Of a stretch of 64,000 nt of DNA, positions 13,801-27,265 are shown one piece after another. The number at the start of each line of letters is the position of its first letter. Position 1 is the first letter of the stretch. A program made the translations under genes and the position numbers. The notes under the pieces are model-generated. The model saw nothing but the letters and a program-made list of their open reading frames with translations. It was not told the DNA's origin and ran no database searches. The DNA is from Burhinus oedicnemus (lineage: Eukaryota > Chordata > Aves > Charadriiformes > Burhinidae): assembly GCA_008921705.1 (NCBI GenBank), contig VFFE01007215.1:2594217-2658216 (forward strand), written 5' to 3'.

Positions 13801-16800
13801 GTGTAACGTTGAAACCAGGTGCTCTAGTTTGATGTATTTTTGCTAAAAAAAAAAAATCTCCCCAGTATTTTCAATATTGACCATACTCTTTCACTGTAAG
13901 AAACCAGAAGAAGAGAGGGGACTAAGTTACTGCTGTTTATATGTGTATGACTTTAATCATCTTTTTACTGAATCTATGCAAAAGCCAAAGTATCTGCAGA
14001 AGTTTAGGTAATTTCAAGGAAACCTTTGCTTGTTGGATAGCTTTCCATGATGTAATGAGAACATGCATGGGGAAAATCAGATTCTTCCTTTTTGTTTTTC
14101 TTCCGAGAAGTATGTTCACTCAGCAAGTGCAAGGAGTGCTCCAGGAGCAGGAGGCTTCAGGGGAAATGTGCTGCTAATTCTGCCCTCTGTGCTCTGGGGT
14201 AGACGTGACTTAGGCAACACAGACCTGCATTCCCTGTTTGGGACCTTTGCCAGATGCATTTGCTTACCCCCTGCTGCAAAACCAGCTGGGAGAAGCTTGG
14301 TGGAATTTCTTGTACAAATTGATGTGATGCCATAACATGGGGCATTTGGATAGCCATCACTTATCGGGTCTGGCAAAGACAGACCATAAAGAAAAAAATT
14401 ATTAACCATGTTACAGTCCTTTAAAAAAACACCAAACAGAGCTGATTATTTTCTTCAGTGCTCAAAGAGGAATTGGTGCCTTCCACCTGCCCAAAAGCTT
14501 TCCGATGGTGGCAGGAGCCTGGCTGGTTGCTCTTCTCTACATGCTGGAAGAGAAGGTTTCCTATGTATATGCTGTTCAGGGTGCACCTGTGGAGGTTCTG
14601 GTAGCATTCCTTCCAGATGTCCCATTGCTCTTCCTGTTTCCAAGATCTTCAGGTCATCAGCCCCTTCAGTGAGCATGGGAAGTGTGTTGGACACATGCGT
14701 GCCTGCCCACTCAGGGACAGGAGGACAGCTTGGTAGCTGCAGTCACATCCTTCAGCTACATCAGCCCTTGCTGTTTTGAGGCAGGGAGGGAAATAGGAGA
14801 TGAAAGTCAGAGACCTGCAGGCGAGACACATGTTCCTGCTTTGCAGCAGGGACTGTGTAGGTGGTCCTGGTGCAGCCCACAGCAAAGGCTCTGCCGGAAG
14901 GTGCACCCAGCTGGCAGCAGACTGAGGATGTGAATGGCAAAAAAGCACAAGGGGAAGAAGTATACACGTTAAGAAAGTACTTCTTTCAAATGGCTTTTCT
15001 TCTGAGATGGTTTATGGTGTCTGGTATTTGAATATTTACATGAAAAGGCAAGGGAGGGGAAGGAAAAAAAGGGGAAATATTTTAATGCCAAGGCTTTTTG
15101 CCCACACAGATGAACATCAGCCCTTACTGAGCTTTGAGCTCAGGATCAGAAAAATCATTGGTTGCTTGAGGTTTTCTGCTGGAGAAACCAGAACCTCATA
15201 GTGTGCAGGAAGCCCTCCCCCACCTGATAGCTTGGCAGCAGAAACGCACAGAACAACAACCACACAACAGCATAAATACATTTCTGAAAAGGCTCTTAAT
15301 TAAAAAAAAAAAAAAGAATTGTATATTTCATCCACATGACACTGACACATTCAGATTTGTATTATATGACACATACTTTGAATATGTACATGATCGATAA
15401 GCATATTAATGAGCCAAGCTTTGACAGGAAAATATATTTCAAAGCTTGTACTTCTTTGACATAGAGTTCTTCCATGCTGGAGATAATTAACATTGCCTGC
15501 TTTCCCCTTGTTCACAGAAGAATTTTTTTCCCATACTATAAAGATTAGTCAGAGCTCTTAAAAATCCTGTTCAGTTAAATCCAACTAGTAAAGAATGGTA
15601 CAGCACATGTCAAATACCATACAAAGAGAAAATCAAAATACAACGTGATTAATTTAAGGAATCCGTTGAAAATCAACTCTGCATTTTGTTTTGAGTATGA
15701 AATAGCTCATAATGAATATTGATTGTGATGACTATTTTTACTATTTTTGCCAGGCTAAGAACTGTATCCAGTGTTCATCTCTGAATAGGGATGAGCAAAT
15801 CAGCTTGGAAAAAGATGCGTTTACTGCTCCAAGCAGTCTCTGAATCCTGGCTGACTTAATGGATGAAACGCAGACTGCACCAGCTTGAGAATCTGAACTT
15901 CAGCATCCATGGGAGCTTCTGGTTTAGTTCCTGTATGAACTAGGTCCACGTCTCTTCTTGCATGGTGTCCTTTTCACTAAGAGTGTGCTATTCTGCAATA
16001 AAGGTGGGTCCACTCTCTGTAGTCTAGTCAGTGCTGCAGGGTGTGCTAAGTGTGTAAATATGTCTTTAGAGACTGAGATGCGATAGTTCCAGCATCTACT
16101 GTCTCACCTGTAGTGGTGATAGAGGCATCCCACCTTTAGTGTGATTTTTATCCATTGCAGCATTGTTGTGCAGTGTATCAAAGACAAAAGACTTCAAATA
16201 TCTCATTCTATTATTATTTTTGCAACACAATCACTCCAAAATGATTGTCATAGACTTTCTGTATTGTTTCCTGCAGTACAGACTGGAGGAGCCCGCACTT
16301 GGGTTGTTATGCAAACCCCAGACAGATTGTGGCAGAAGACAAGCGTATATTTCTGCAGGTCCAGGTGGGAGTAGGTGCCACCAGCAGAAACTCTGTGGTA
16401 GACATCAGCAGCAAGATGGGGAATCCAGTGGGAAAGTAAACAGAGTCTCTTTTTCTTAGTAACTTTAAATCAAGCTAGCCTAATATATTTTGCATTTTTA
16501 CAAGCATGAGCACCAGTTTAATTTTCTAGCAATACTGCTAAAATACGCAGTAGTACTTATTAAAGCATCCATCTTTTCATGGTGTGACATCATCGTGTGT
16601 AATGGAGCAGTATCCTTTAGTCTGCTGAAACAGAGACTATATTAGTCTATAATAAACTGAGAGATATGGTTTCTTTTATCAGACTTGATTCTCCATACTT
16701 TAGAAACTTTGTAATTTAAATGTGCATAATGCTTTCCTTTTTACAAGGGGCAGCCATTTTTTATGGAAAATGAACAGCCAGCAGCATTTGCTCACAGATG

Positions 16801-17322
16801 AAGCGTCCCATTAACATTTGATACACTTACATGTATTTTAAATTTCTATGACGGGCTCTTCTTCCAGTTGCATGCTATGTAATAGCTTCTCAAAGGAAAA
16901 CCCAAGGTCTACTGCTGAAGTTGACATCAGCCTAGACTGATGTCTCTCCTTCTCCTGATGTCCCAGTCTTTTGTCTTCATAATGAATTCTCTAGTGGATC
17001 CTTGTCTCCCTAAGTAATACAATGAAGTAAATGAAGCCAGGGCTTCATATGAACTCCCTGTGAATGAGGGAGGTCCCTCAGGATCACCCTCCCCTTTGCA
17101 GAGCCTGTCCCCAGCCCAAATACAAGCCCCCAGTCTCTTCCTTCCCCAGTGGAGAGCAAATGAGCAGGCCACCCATGCACACATTTCTCTAAGCATTTCC
17201 TGCCTCTTTAAAGCAGACTGAAATAAAATCCTACCTTAGATCATTAATAGCCACATTAATCTTTCAAGATTGCTTCTGCTTTTAAAGCAAACTGTAATGT
17301 AACAGGGAACTATGGTAACATT
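7838..17322. other. Intergenic, no gene recognised
   Basis: Mostly AT-rich unique DNA. A small CpG-rich patch lies at 9046-9112 and a GC-rich stretch at about 12440-12680. The longest frames (up to 123 codons, at 14408-14779) have no recognisable domain and overlap opposite-strand frames of similar length. Confidence 0.6.
11727..11750 (+). repeat. (AAACC)n short repeat
   Basis: Four and a half AAACC units in an otherwise unique stretch. Confidence 0.85.
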
Positions 17323-18415
17323 GGGTCACAGGACAATTTGGGCTGGAAGGGACCACAGGGGATCTCTGCTCCATCTTCCAGGCTCTCTGAGCAACCTGCA
17401 CCCCTGAATGACTGTCCTCATGGTGAAGGATTTTTTCACCATATGCCTGTTTTCTCTCAAGTTCTTGCCATGCACTGCTGGGAACAGCCTGGATCCTTCC
17501 TCTCACACCCCCCCCCCTACAGGTACTGGGACAGATGCTGTCAGGTCCCCCTCGAAAGCCATCTCTTCCTCAGGTTCAACCAGCCCCAGCCCTAACCCTC
17601 CCCACAGACCACAAGTGCTAAAAACCCAACCACTTTGGAGTCTCTCCACTGAACTCAGGCCAGTTTATTGATGTCTTTCTTGTCATCACAGCTTCAAAAT
17701 TGGATACTGTATCTAGAGGTGATTCAGTGAGTGCTGAGTAGAGAGAGCTCATCTCTTCTTCTCAACCTCCTTTGCTGCCAGGGCACACTGCCAGACCCCA
17801 GGGTCTTCCCCACAGAGCTGCTCCCCAGCCAGTCTGTCCCTAGCCTGCACAATTGCCAAGGGCTCTTCCTTTCCAGGTGCAAGACTTTGCATTTGTTCTT
17901 GATGAATTTCATAAGGTTCCAGTCAGCACGTTCCTCCTGCCTGTCTAGGTGTCTCTGAGTGGCAGCACTCTCCTTGGGGGTGTTGATGGTGCCCCTCATC
18001 TGAGTTCATCTGCAGATTTGATGAGAGTGCGCTCAATCACCTCTTCCAGGCGATAAAGTGGTTAAACAGACCAGGTACCAGGATAGGCTTCTGCCAATTC
18101 TCCACTTGTAACCTGCCTCCAGGTAAAATATAACCTGTTACCTCATACCATTTGAACCCAATCATCCAACTACTTTTTTACCCAGTTAGTTGTCCACCCA
18201 TCCAGACATTCATGTCCTATCTTGGATGCAAGGCCATTGTGGGAGATAGAGTTGAAAGTCTTGCTGAAGTCAATGTAAATGACATTCACTGCTCTCGCCT
18301 CATCTGCAAGGCAATCAGGTTGCTCAGGCATGATTTATCATCCGCAAATCCATGCTGGCTGTTCCCAGTCATCTTCTCCTTTATGTGCCTAGAAGTGTGT
18401 TCCAAAATTACATGT
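17323..18415 (-). mobile_element. CR1 LINE, 5'-truncated copy
   Basis: Read on the minus strand this is the CR1 3' portion. The 3' end is at 17323-17350 (GGGCTGGAAGGGACC in the plus direction). Further in are recognisable ORF2 segments: the part around 17880-17960 (GTGCAAGACTTTGCATTTG, then a FMKFIKNKCK-like stretch on the minus strand), and the RT region near 18240-18410 (VNVIYIDFSKT-like, then a QHGFADDK-like stretch). The match stops near 18415, the 5' truncation point. Many indels show it is old. Open frames inside it are remnants of ORF2 and not genes. Confidence 0.88.
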
Positions 18416-21400
18416 TTACAACATAACAAACAACAATTCCTTCCACAAGTAATAAATGTCTCTTTGTCTTTTCAATAAAGCCTTCTAGGAATCCACCCTG
18501 TCCATCAGATATTACATGTGAAGCACTGTTAGAAGCAGTTCCAGCCACATCCTGATCCTTGAGCTTTTGGTTGCAACTTTTCTGACTCGTTAAATCTGAT
18601 CCTTCAGGTTGTCTCCAGGCTGAGCAGGAGAAGCATGCTTTGCATGCCTTCAGCATTTCTCCAAAATCCAAATCAAGGAGTTGGCAGGAGCAGTTATTGC
18701 CAAGTTTTCTTCTTATGGGAACCAAGATGCAGGATGACAGGTGGAGGCTGAAGCATACCCAGTTCTTGCTCCAGCATAGGTCCGAAATAAGGTTAGTCAA
18801 GGTGGGTGCCAGGACATGGGCACCCACCCTTTGGACCCTTTAGAGACCACCAATGTAGATGTAGGTCCTGTAAAGCCAGATAGCTGAGGAAAGTCTGTAC
18901 TGGTGCCTGACTGGGAGAGACATTTCAGAAAGTGCTGCACCCCAGTAGAAAACCAGCAGATCCACTTCTGGGGAGAGATCAAGTCCATGTACAATGTATA
19001 CACTGTTGCTTTCCTGGGGATTGACAGCAAAATGTTGGTCAAGGGAAGCCTCATATATTGTTAACTAGTCCTTGTCAGGTGAGAATGTGGGACATTTTAG
19101 ATGTATGAAATAACCAAGATAAAATCTGACTTGTCCTGAGCACAGGGGCTAACATTCAAATCTTGGCAAAATACATAGCAAGCAACGGCGGCACAAGAGG
19201 TAGAAGAACTGTAGACTTAAGTCACTTCTGAAGTATGGCAGCTAGGGCATCAGCAGCATGAGCCATGACTTCAGGAGAAGGGAAGAGCACCACCTACTGA
19301 ATGACAAAGGCTGGTTTTGTTTTTCTTACTCTTTCCACAGAGGTTGGTCATTCACAGACAAACCAGCAGTTACTGGGGAGTTATGGGTCACTGGGGAAGT
19401 TACTTAACCTGCATTAACAATTGGCTGAATCACATCATGGAGAAGAAAGGATTACATCCCTCTCACACCATTAAGCCCTCCCTAGAACTCTGATTTTCCC
19501 TATAGCCATAAACAATGTCTGAATCCTTTTTTCACCCTGCTGTCTATTAACTACATGTTTATTTAGCTAACCTGTCTCATTAAACTTTAAAAATAGTTTA
19601 AAATAAAAGCAAAGGCAAAACAGGATTTAGTTAAAGATTAATCAATACCCTGTTAATGTAATAGACTGTGAGTCAGCCAGGAAATCACTCATTTGGATTG
19701 ACCTTCTTTCCCACTATTGTAATTGTGTGCTCTTCCCCCCATCTCCAGTCCCTTTCTCTCCACTTAGATATGCTCTTTGAATAAAATAAGCCTCAGATGT
19801 ATATTTCTAGACTTTTTTTGTTCATGGTCTTATTGGTGTTATTTCTCATGTTGGCTTTTTAAAGCACTTGCTAAATTTGCTTGTAATATGAGGCTACAGT
19901 AATCCACCATCCTCCTACACTGCAGTCTGTTCTAGCCTACACCCCATAAAGACTCCTTTGCTGTCACAGGGTGGGAACTGTGCGCTGAGGCTTCTAAAAT
20001 AGATTCAAAGGGAAAAGAAGAGCTACAAAGAAAAATGGGAAGACTCTTGAGAGCTCAGTTCTACTCTCAGGGCACACTGCATGATCACATTACCATGTCT
20101 CCTGACAAAATTACCCCTTATCTTGACAAGGAAACTCGAGGTCATCTCACCGCTTTGATAAAATTTTTGGAAGATCTAACCTTCTTGAAGATTCACTTCT
20201 AAACTTTAGTTAGCTCACCAGGCACAGCTTTATCAGTTCTGACTGTCAGGGAAAATCCTTGTGCTGACAAACTCTCTGAGGTGATGCACAAATCCCATCC
20301 TTACTTACAAACTGCTGTTGATGATTCTGGTGTCACATTTTTCTCTAGATCAGATTGGCACAATTAATCTCTACAGCATGGCACATTGCCTGAGGGATCT
20401 CTGGACTCAGCGAACTCCTGCAATTGTAGGTGCCTTTGGGCACTGGTACCATCTGGTCTCTCTGGGTCTCAGCTTGGCACATGCCATTTGATTTTTGAAC
20501 GACTGAAGTATCAGGTCATGCCTCCGAGCTTCTTGTAGGGAAACAGTATGATCTTTATGAGTTGTGATCTGCAGAAGGTCATGATGCAGATGTACACACC
20601 CCTCCTGACTTGGCCTTCTGTAAAATTGATGAACTACACTAAGAACAGCAGTTATCCACCAAAATATTTAATGTGACAGCGAAGAGAGCGATTTTGAAAT
20701 CCACAAAATGTGGATGCAGAAGAATGTATAACCTATGCTTTGCAACCTATGATGCTCTGTACTTAGGTTTCATGGCAGTACATATGCAACCTTTGGTAGA
20801 AAGAGTGAATACCAGATTGCAGTTTCTTGCATGTTAATCTCCAGGGAATAGTAGTAGACAGAAGCCACTGAACTGCAGGGTGGAGAGTTCCAGCTCATGA
20901 GATTTCACTCTGGAACAGACTATGCAGAGTGCCGTGAGCTTTTCTGGGAGGTGCAGGTACAGACCCAGCAATTCCTGCTGGGGCCTTGGAGAAGGATCAA
21001 GAGGTATTTTTGGAGGTTAAGTGCAGAAGACGACAATGTTTTTTGTCTTAACTTGCCCTTTCTTTCGAAGTTCTTCAGTGGCCTTTCCTTTCTCAGGTTC
21101 AGCTACAGTGTTGTGCTCACCAAATCCCCAAAGCTTCAAACTCTTCGTGCTTTAGAAACCATTGGTAGTCATAGGAGTGACAAATGGTGGCTGTCAGATT
21201 GGCAATTCTATAGTATTTTTGTCTGAAAGTACTTGAGGGTGTGTTTTCTTCTATGGTCTTGCACCATTGCCTGGCTGAATGCCTAGAACTGAGTCCACAG
21301 GGGTTGTGATAAGGTAGAGAAGACCAAAAAGGAAAAAGAAGAATAAGGAAATTGGGTCTCAGGTAAACAGCTTCAAAGGTGTTAAGATAACAATAGTTGG

Positions 21401-22484
21401 CTCTAGCTGGGCTAGGACAGAGTACGCTACCCAAGGCTAATTCCAGGATCAAAGGAGACCTAAAACTTAAAAAAGCTGAGAGGGCACCAAGGACACATCA
21501 ATGAAAACACTGACAGACAGGGAAGATCAGCACAGGGGATGGGCAGCACCCTGTGGCAATGCAGCCTGCTCCTTGCAGATGGGGCAGGCATGCCTGAGCT
21601 GTTGTGGGGACGCTACAGTTAAGGAGATATATCTAACTTCCTATGAAGGCTCTATATGTCTTGCAGTCCCAGAAGAGCACTGTATTCTTCCATTGGAAAG
21701 GACTCTGAGACACTTTACTTTTAAACATTTGCTGCCACAGGTTTCCAAAGGGAAACCTTAGCCAAGCTGAACTCATTTTGGTATTACTGGTGAAGCTTGT
21801 GGCTAGAAATGACACCCAGCTCCTGATCTGGGAATTGGCAAGTAGCTCAGCTTCATCCAGGAGAAGATAAAGGCCCAAGGCCTGACACTTGGTGGTTTCA
21901 GTCAGAGAGCAGGAATGGACATGTGTTATTCTGGTTTTCACAGTATGGGAAAGGAAGGCGATTACCTTTGGCCCATTGAAGCTGACCTTTCTGTGTTGGC
22001 ATCTGCACCAGCTTTCTTCACTTGTGGGAAGCTAAGTAGACCTCTCCCCTACAAACTCAGTCTTTTTATAGTCTTCTAGACACCTGCAAGGTCCCCCCAC
22101 ACTCTCGACCCTCACAGGAAACTTCAGTTGAGTGAAACTGCTGACTACTTGATGGGATAGAGATAGTAACTCCAGCACGGGAAAAGCTGAAACACACTGG
22201 AGTACAAGAGGAGAATAGAAACGAACTTTTCAAATTGGACATACTTTTTAGAAAAACAAAGCCAACTGCAATTGAACAACTGAAAAATTCTACACAAGAA
22301 AGTAATTGCCAAAGTACAGAGTAGGGGACATTGGTTGGCAGATGCCCTGCAGAAAATGCAATGTCCTAGAGTTGATCATACCCTGAGCACAAGTTAAAAA
22401 ATAATCATTATCCTTAGGGAAAAAAAGGAACATCAGCCCAGAACATAAAAAAAGGGAATATCAATTATTCATAATTCCTTTGAT
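18416..22484. other. Intergenic, no gene recognised
   Basis: Unique sequence to the right of the CR1 truncation point. A 139-codon minus-strand frame (18408-18827) begins beyond the CR1 copy and ends at its edge; it shows no known motif. Nothing else recognised. Confidence 0.6.
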
Positions 22485-22800
22485 TTACTCAGTACTGGTG
22501 AGACCCAACTGCAGAACCAAGCCCAGTTTTGGTACTTTCAGGAAAGCCACCGAACAATGGGAGAAAGTCCACCAAAGAGCAATATGAATTATTGATGGTC
22601 TAGAAAGCACAACCGACAAAGTTAGTTGGAGAGACCCAGAATTCTTTGTCCTAGATAATAAAAGAAGCAGAAAGGATATGACACAAGTCTTCATATACTT
22701 CTAAAGAGTAGCTGCTAGGATAAAGACAATAATTTGCTCACAACATTCCCTGCAGAGAAGGCAAGTAGCAAAATTGTGTCAAGGAGACAAAAGATCAAAA
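22485..22800 (+). mobile_element. Very degraded CR1 3' fragment
   Basis: Weak but ordered similarity to the CR1 ORF2 end: TACTGGTGAGACCCAACTGC, then CAGTTTTGGTACTTTC, GAGAAAGTCCACCAAAGAGC, GGAGAGACCCAGAATT and the CTGCAGAGAAGGCAAG stretch. No clear 3' tail is left. It could instead be chance similarity, so I hold it at moderate to low confidence. Confidence 0.45.
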
Positions 22801-25324
22801 TTAAAACATCAAATGAGGATTGTGAAGCTCTAAAATTGATATGGTAATATTTCTCACTTATACCTGTACTAGATGTTCTTATTTACAGGCACAGCAGGTC
22901 TCTATTGAAATTTCTTCTGCAAGATTACTTCCCGTCCATTCCACTGACAGGTGCACTGAAAGACTGATCATACAACCAAAGGAAATGGTCATCTGTTTCC
23001 AAGGAGTTAGTGCTGCCCTTCACCATGTAAGTAGGTGAAGCTACATCACAGCGATGAAATTCTCACAGTGAGATGCTCTTCTTGCTGTTCATTGCCATGC
23101 TGATTTTGTTAAATGTGCATCCACAGACAAGGCAGACACAGACGCATATGGCATGTCACTCCTAATGTTACCACTGTTCTTAAAGGTGATTGCCAAGAAC
23201 AATTCAGTGATGTGAGTAATTTGCTTACTGTGTAAAGAAAATTAACACCTTTGAAGACAAAGTCTGGAAAAGGAAGCAAATGTCTTCACTATTACATCTC
23301 TCTAAGAAAGAGGCAGTAACTAATCTATGTGGGCAGAAGTGTACACTAGGTCAGAATACACCAAAGGTGATAATTGATAGGTACAACGGCCACATTTGCA
23401 TCCTTTCATTGTGAAGTGGTCTGCTTTGTTTTTAAATCTTGGCTTAGCTGCAGCTGGTTTTCGTGATTAAACTGTGGCTTAAAAAATTCAGGAGCCCCCT
23501 GTTACAATGAAACTTTTCCTAGGTCGCTTGCCAGTGACCTGAAATAACACAAACGTGGTAGAACAAGCATGGATGTTACAGGATGATATTCACTGAGATT
23601 ACCCAGGGTGCAGCGGCATCAAGTGCATCAAGTGACTCATGGCCCTGGGGATTGCAAGGGGGAACAAAGCCCCATCCTGGGCTCTGTGCTGGGCTCAGAG
23701 CACCCATCTGAGCCAGAAACCAGAGACCTTTCCAGGAGTGACCAGCCTTGACCAAAGCCATTCCCCTCTGGAGAAAGAGCTGATCTCTCCCAGCCGGTGT
23801 CTCAGGAGCCTGGACACAAAAGTTACACATGCTTCAGCAGCAGAAGTCAGTGAAGAAGGACACCCAGCTAGCCCAGCCTCTTTTGGAGCCTGACTTCTTA
23901 TGCATCAAAGCCCACCTTATAAAGCAAACTCTCATCTTTTTGTGTGAAACCCAGCATAGCTACCTGTTCCCCGCAACTAATTTTGGAAGTACAGGTTCCA
24001 GAAATCTAGCTAATCTGGGTCAGAAATATCCCACAAATTTTGCTCACACTGATTTTCAGGCTGTACTCTGATTTCAAAAGCCCTCTCCATATATAAGCAC
24101 AGAAGAAACAAGGCAACCCAAGAAAGCGCTGTTGAAGCAGTGCACTGACCTCAGCGAAGCCAGCAGGGCCAGGCTGCTGGTGATGTGGGCAACCGGGGCC
24201 CACGTGTGTTTCGCATTCTACAGAGCTTGCAAGTGAGATGAAGACGTGACTTAATGAGACAGCAGGAAGCTGAATCTAAAGTTGTGACTGTTAATACAAG
24301 CAATCCCAGAAAGACTGTGTTTTCCTCCTAGGGAAGAAAAAATATTCTTTGTGAAGAAAGGATCCTTAAATACCCCATTACGTTTCGAGCACTCTCTGAC
24401 AGATGTAGATCTTAAGGAGGGTATTAGGTGAAAGAGGGATAGCAGTCAGCTGGTGAAGAAATGTGGCTTCTCCATGAATGCATCCCAGCAGTATCACAAA
24501 GAAGGAGGAGGACATTGTATTCAGCCAGGAAGTCCACCTTTAGAGCAAGCTTTTGTGCTTTTCATATATTATTTGTAAGCCTTGTGCAAAGCTTGCACAA
24601 GACTGTGCATCATGAATAATAAAGGAAGCTTGAACATTAACTATCTTTTATGACATACAGTTTGCAGATATACCACTATGTTTTACTGGACATCAGAAAA
24701 GACAAACCAGCAGGAAAATTCCAGGTTTGGAACATGTTAACTAAGATATACAATATATAAAATAAGATTTAAATGATAATTTATAACTTTATGAAGGAGT
24801 AAAGTATGAAATTTGACTACCATATAGTATCCAATGTCTATCCATACTGGAAGAGTGAGGAAAAATCTTTCAGTCTTGGAGGACAGGAGGATGCTTGTCC
24901 TAGGACAAGTGCTATGGTTGCTCTTTTTAACAGCAAGAGCAGGGAAGCTGAAGCCCTACAAACACTCTAGGCAGGCTAGCACTGAGGAAAGTTTCAGAGG
25001 CTAGTTACCCTGCTCACAAGCTGAGACACTTGAGCATCAGATGAAAATCACTTTTGCAAAATATAATGACACACTTAATGGTTCAGCTTTTTGTGAAATT
25101 CTGTCTTTAAGTAGATTCTTTGATCTTTAATTCCTCCCTATTGATGTGGCTGGACTGTGTTTAATTCCAGAGCATGCCCTTCTGTTGGGGTGGAAAGCCT
25201 AAAAACCTGTTTACTTGACTCTTTCACAATAATCAGCACTCCTGCACCTATTTTCCTGGATATTCAGAGGTCTTGGGAAGTGCCTCTGAATTTACTGTAC
25301 AGACTAATTTGAGAGTTTTTAACT
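22801..25324. other. Intergenic, no gene recognised
   Basis: Unique DNA with GC-richer segments at about 23590-23830 and 24120-24230. No exon or repeat recognised. Confidence 0.6.
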
Positions 25325-27265
25325 CGGCAACTGAGAGGAAGCAACCCCTTTTGGTAGAGGAGGAAGCAGGTGGAAGTTAGAAGCAGGTAAATGTAACCTG
25401 GGAGGAATACAGAGACACTGTCCAAGCATGCAGAGAGCTGGTTAGGAAAGCCGAAGCCCAGCTGGAATTGAATCTGGTCAGGGATGTCAAAGGCAACAAA
25501 AAAAGCTTCTTTAAGTATGTAAGTGGTAAAAGGAAGTAGAGGAGAAACGTGGGCCCACTGCTGAATGAGACAGGGGCCCTGATAATAAAGGACATGGGAA
25601 AGGCTGATGTACTCAATGCCTTCTTCACCTCAGTTGTTGCTATTAAGACTGGCCTTTGGAAATCTAAGGAATCAAAGACCAGGGAGAAAGTCTGGAGCAA
25701 GGAAGATGTATCCTTGGTAACAGAAACTCAGGTCAGGGAATACTTAAGAAAACTGAGTAAACATATGTCCATAGGACCTGATGGGATACACCCGTGATTG
25801 CCGAGGGAGCTGGCTGATCTCATCACAAGGCCACTCTTGATAATATTTGATCAATCATGGTGACTGGGAGAAGTGCTCAAAGACTGGAGGAAAGCAAAGG
25901 ACAATCTTACCATCGAGTAGGGCAAGAAGGGGAACCCAGGGAATGGTAGGCCAGTCAACCTCACTTTGATCCCTGGGAAGACGATAGAGCCTGGGAACCC
26001 TTTCCAGGCACATTAAGGACAAGAAAATCACTAGGAGTAGTTAGCATGATTCAACAAGGGGAAGTCATGTTTGACAAACTTGATAAACTCGTACGATGAA
26101 ATGACTGGCCTGGTAGATGAGGGGAGAGCAGTGGATATTGTCTGTCTGGACTTCAGTAAGTCTGTTGACACTATCTCCCATAAGATCCTCATAGAGAAGC
26201 TGTTGATGTATGGGTTGGATGAGCAGAAAGTAAGGTGGATTGAAAACTGGCTAAACAGCAGGGCCCAGAGAGTGGTGATCAGAGTCATGAAGTCTGGTTG
26301 GCAGCCATCAGCTAGCAGTGTACCCCAAGAGTCAATACTGAGTCCAATCCCGTTCAACATCATCATTAATGATCTGGATGATGAAGCAGAGTGTACCCTC
26401 AGCAAGTTTGCTCATGTCACCAAACTGGGAGTGGCTGATATGCCAGAGGATCATGCTGCCATCCAGCAGGACCTCCACAGGCTGGAGAAATGGGCTGACA
26501 GGAACTTCATGAAGTTCAACAAGGGGGTTGCAAAGGCCTGCACCTGAGGACCAGGACATGCTAGGAGCTGACCAGCTGGAAACCAGTTTGGCAGAAAAGG
26601 ACCTGGGCATTCTGATGGACAAGCTGAAAGTGAGACAGCAGTGTGACCTTGAGGCAAAGAAGGCTAATGGTATCCTGGGCTGCATTAGGAGGACTGATGC
26701 TAGCAGGTTGAGGGAGGTGATCCTTCCCCTCTACATGGCACTTGTGAGGCCACACCAGGAGTGCTGGGTGCAGTTCTGGGCTCCCTAGTACAAGAGAGAC
26801 ATGGACATACTGAAGCCAGTCTAGTGAAGGGCCACAAAGATGATTAAGGGACTGGAGCATCTCTTCTACAAGGAAAGGCTGAGAGAGTTGGGACTGTTTA
26901 GCCTGGAGAAAAGCAGCCTCAGGCTCTTATCAATGTGCACAAATATCTGCAGGGAGGGTGCAAAAAGGATGCAACCAGGCTCTTTTCAGTGGTGCTCAGT
27001 GACAGGACAAGAGGCAATGGGCACAAACTGAAACACAGGAGATGTTATCTGAACATCAGGAAGCACTTTTTTACTGCGAGGGTGACCGAGCACTGGTACA
27101 GGTTATCGAGAGAGGTTGTGGAATCTCCATTGTGGGAGATGTTCAAAAGCTGTCCAGACATAGCCCTGGGCAGCGAGCTCTAGGTGATCCTGCTTGAGCA
27201 GGGGATTGGACTAGAGGACCTTCAGAGGTCCCTTCCAACCTCAATCCTTCTGTAATTCTGTAGTT
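25325..27265 (+). mobile_element. CR1 LINE, long 5'-truncated copy with inactive ORF2
   Basis: This is the longest CR1 in the window at about 1.9 kb. It begins inside ORF2, after the endonuclease part (a [23 protein letters not shown] stretch near 25400). It continues through the reverse transcriptase (a KSCLTNLINSYDEMTGLVD-like stretch, then DFSKSVDTISHKIL, NSRAQRVV and KFNKG) to the 3'UTR and a worn ATTCTGTA tail. In-frame stops (such as TGA at 25796) and frameshifts break it. The polymerase motif, normally FADD in this family, reads FAHV at 26407-26418, so both catalytic aspartates are lost. It is a fossil that cannot retrotranspose. The identity is clear from the RT block and 3' end. Confidence 0.95.

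Noticed and set aside
18408..18827. 139-codon minus-strand frame
   Set aside because: Ends at the edge of a CR1 copy; composition and motifs match no protein I know.
26071..26547. 158-codon open frame looking like a protein gene
   Set aside because: It is the reverse transcriptase part of a broken CR1 element, with a mutated active site.
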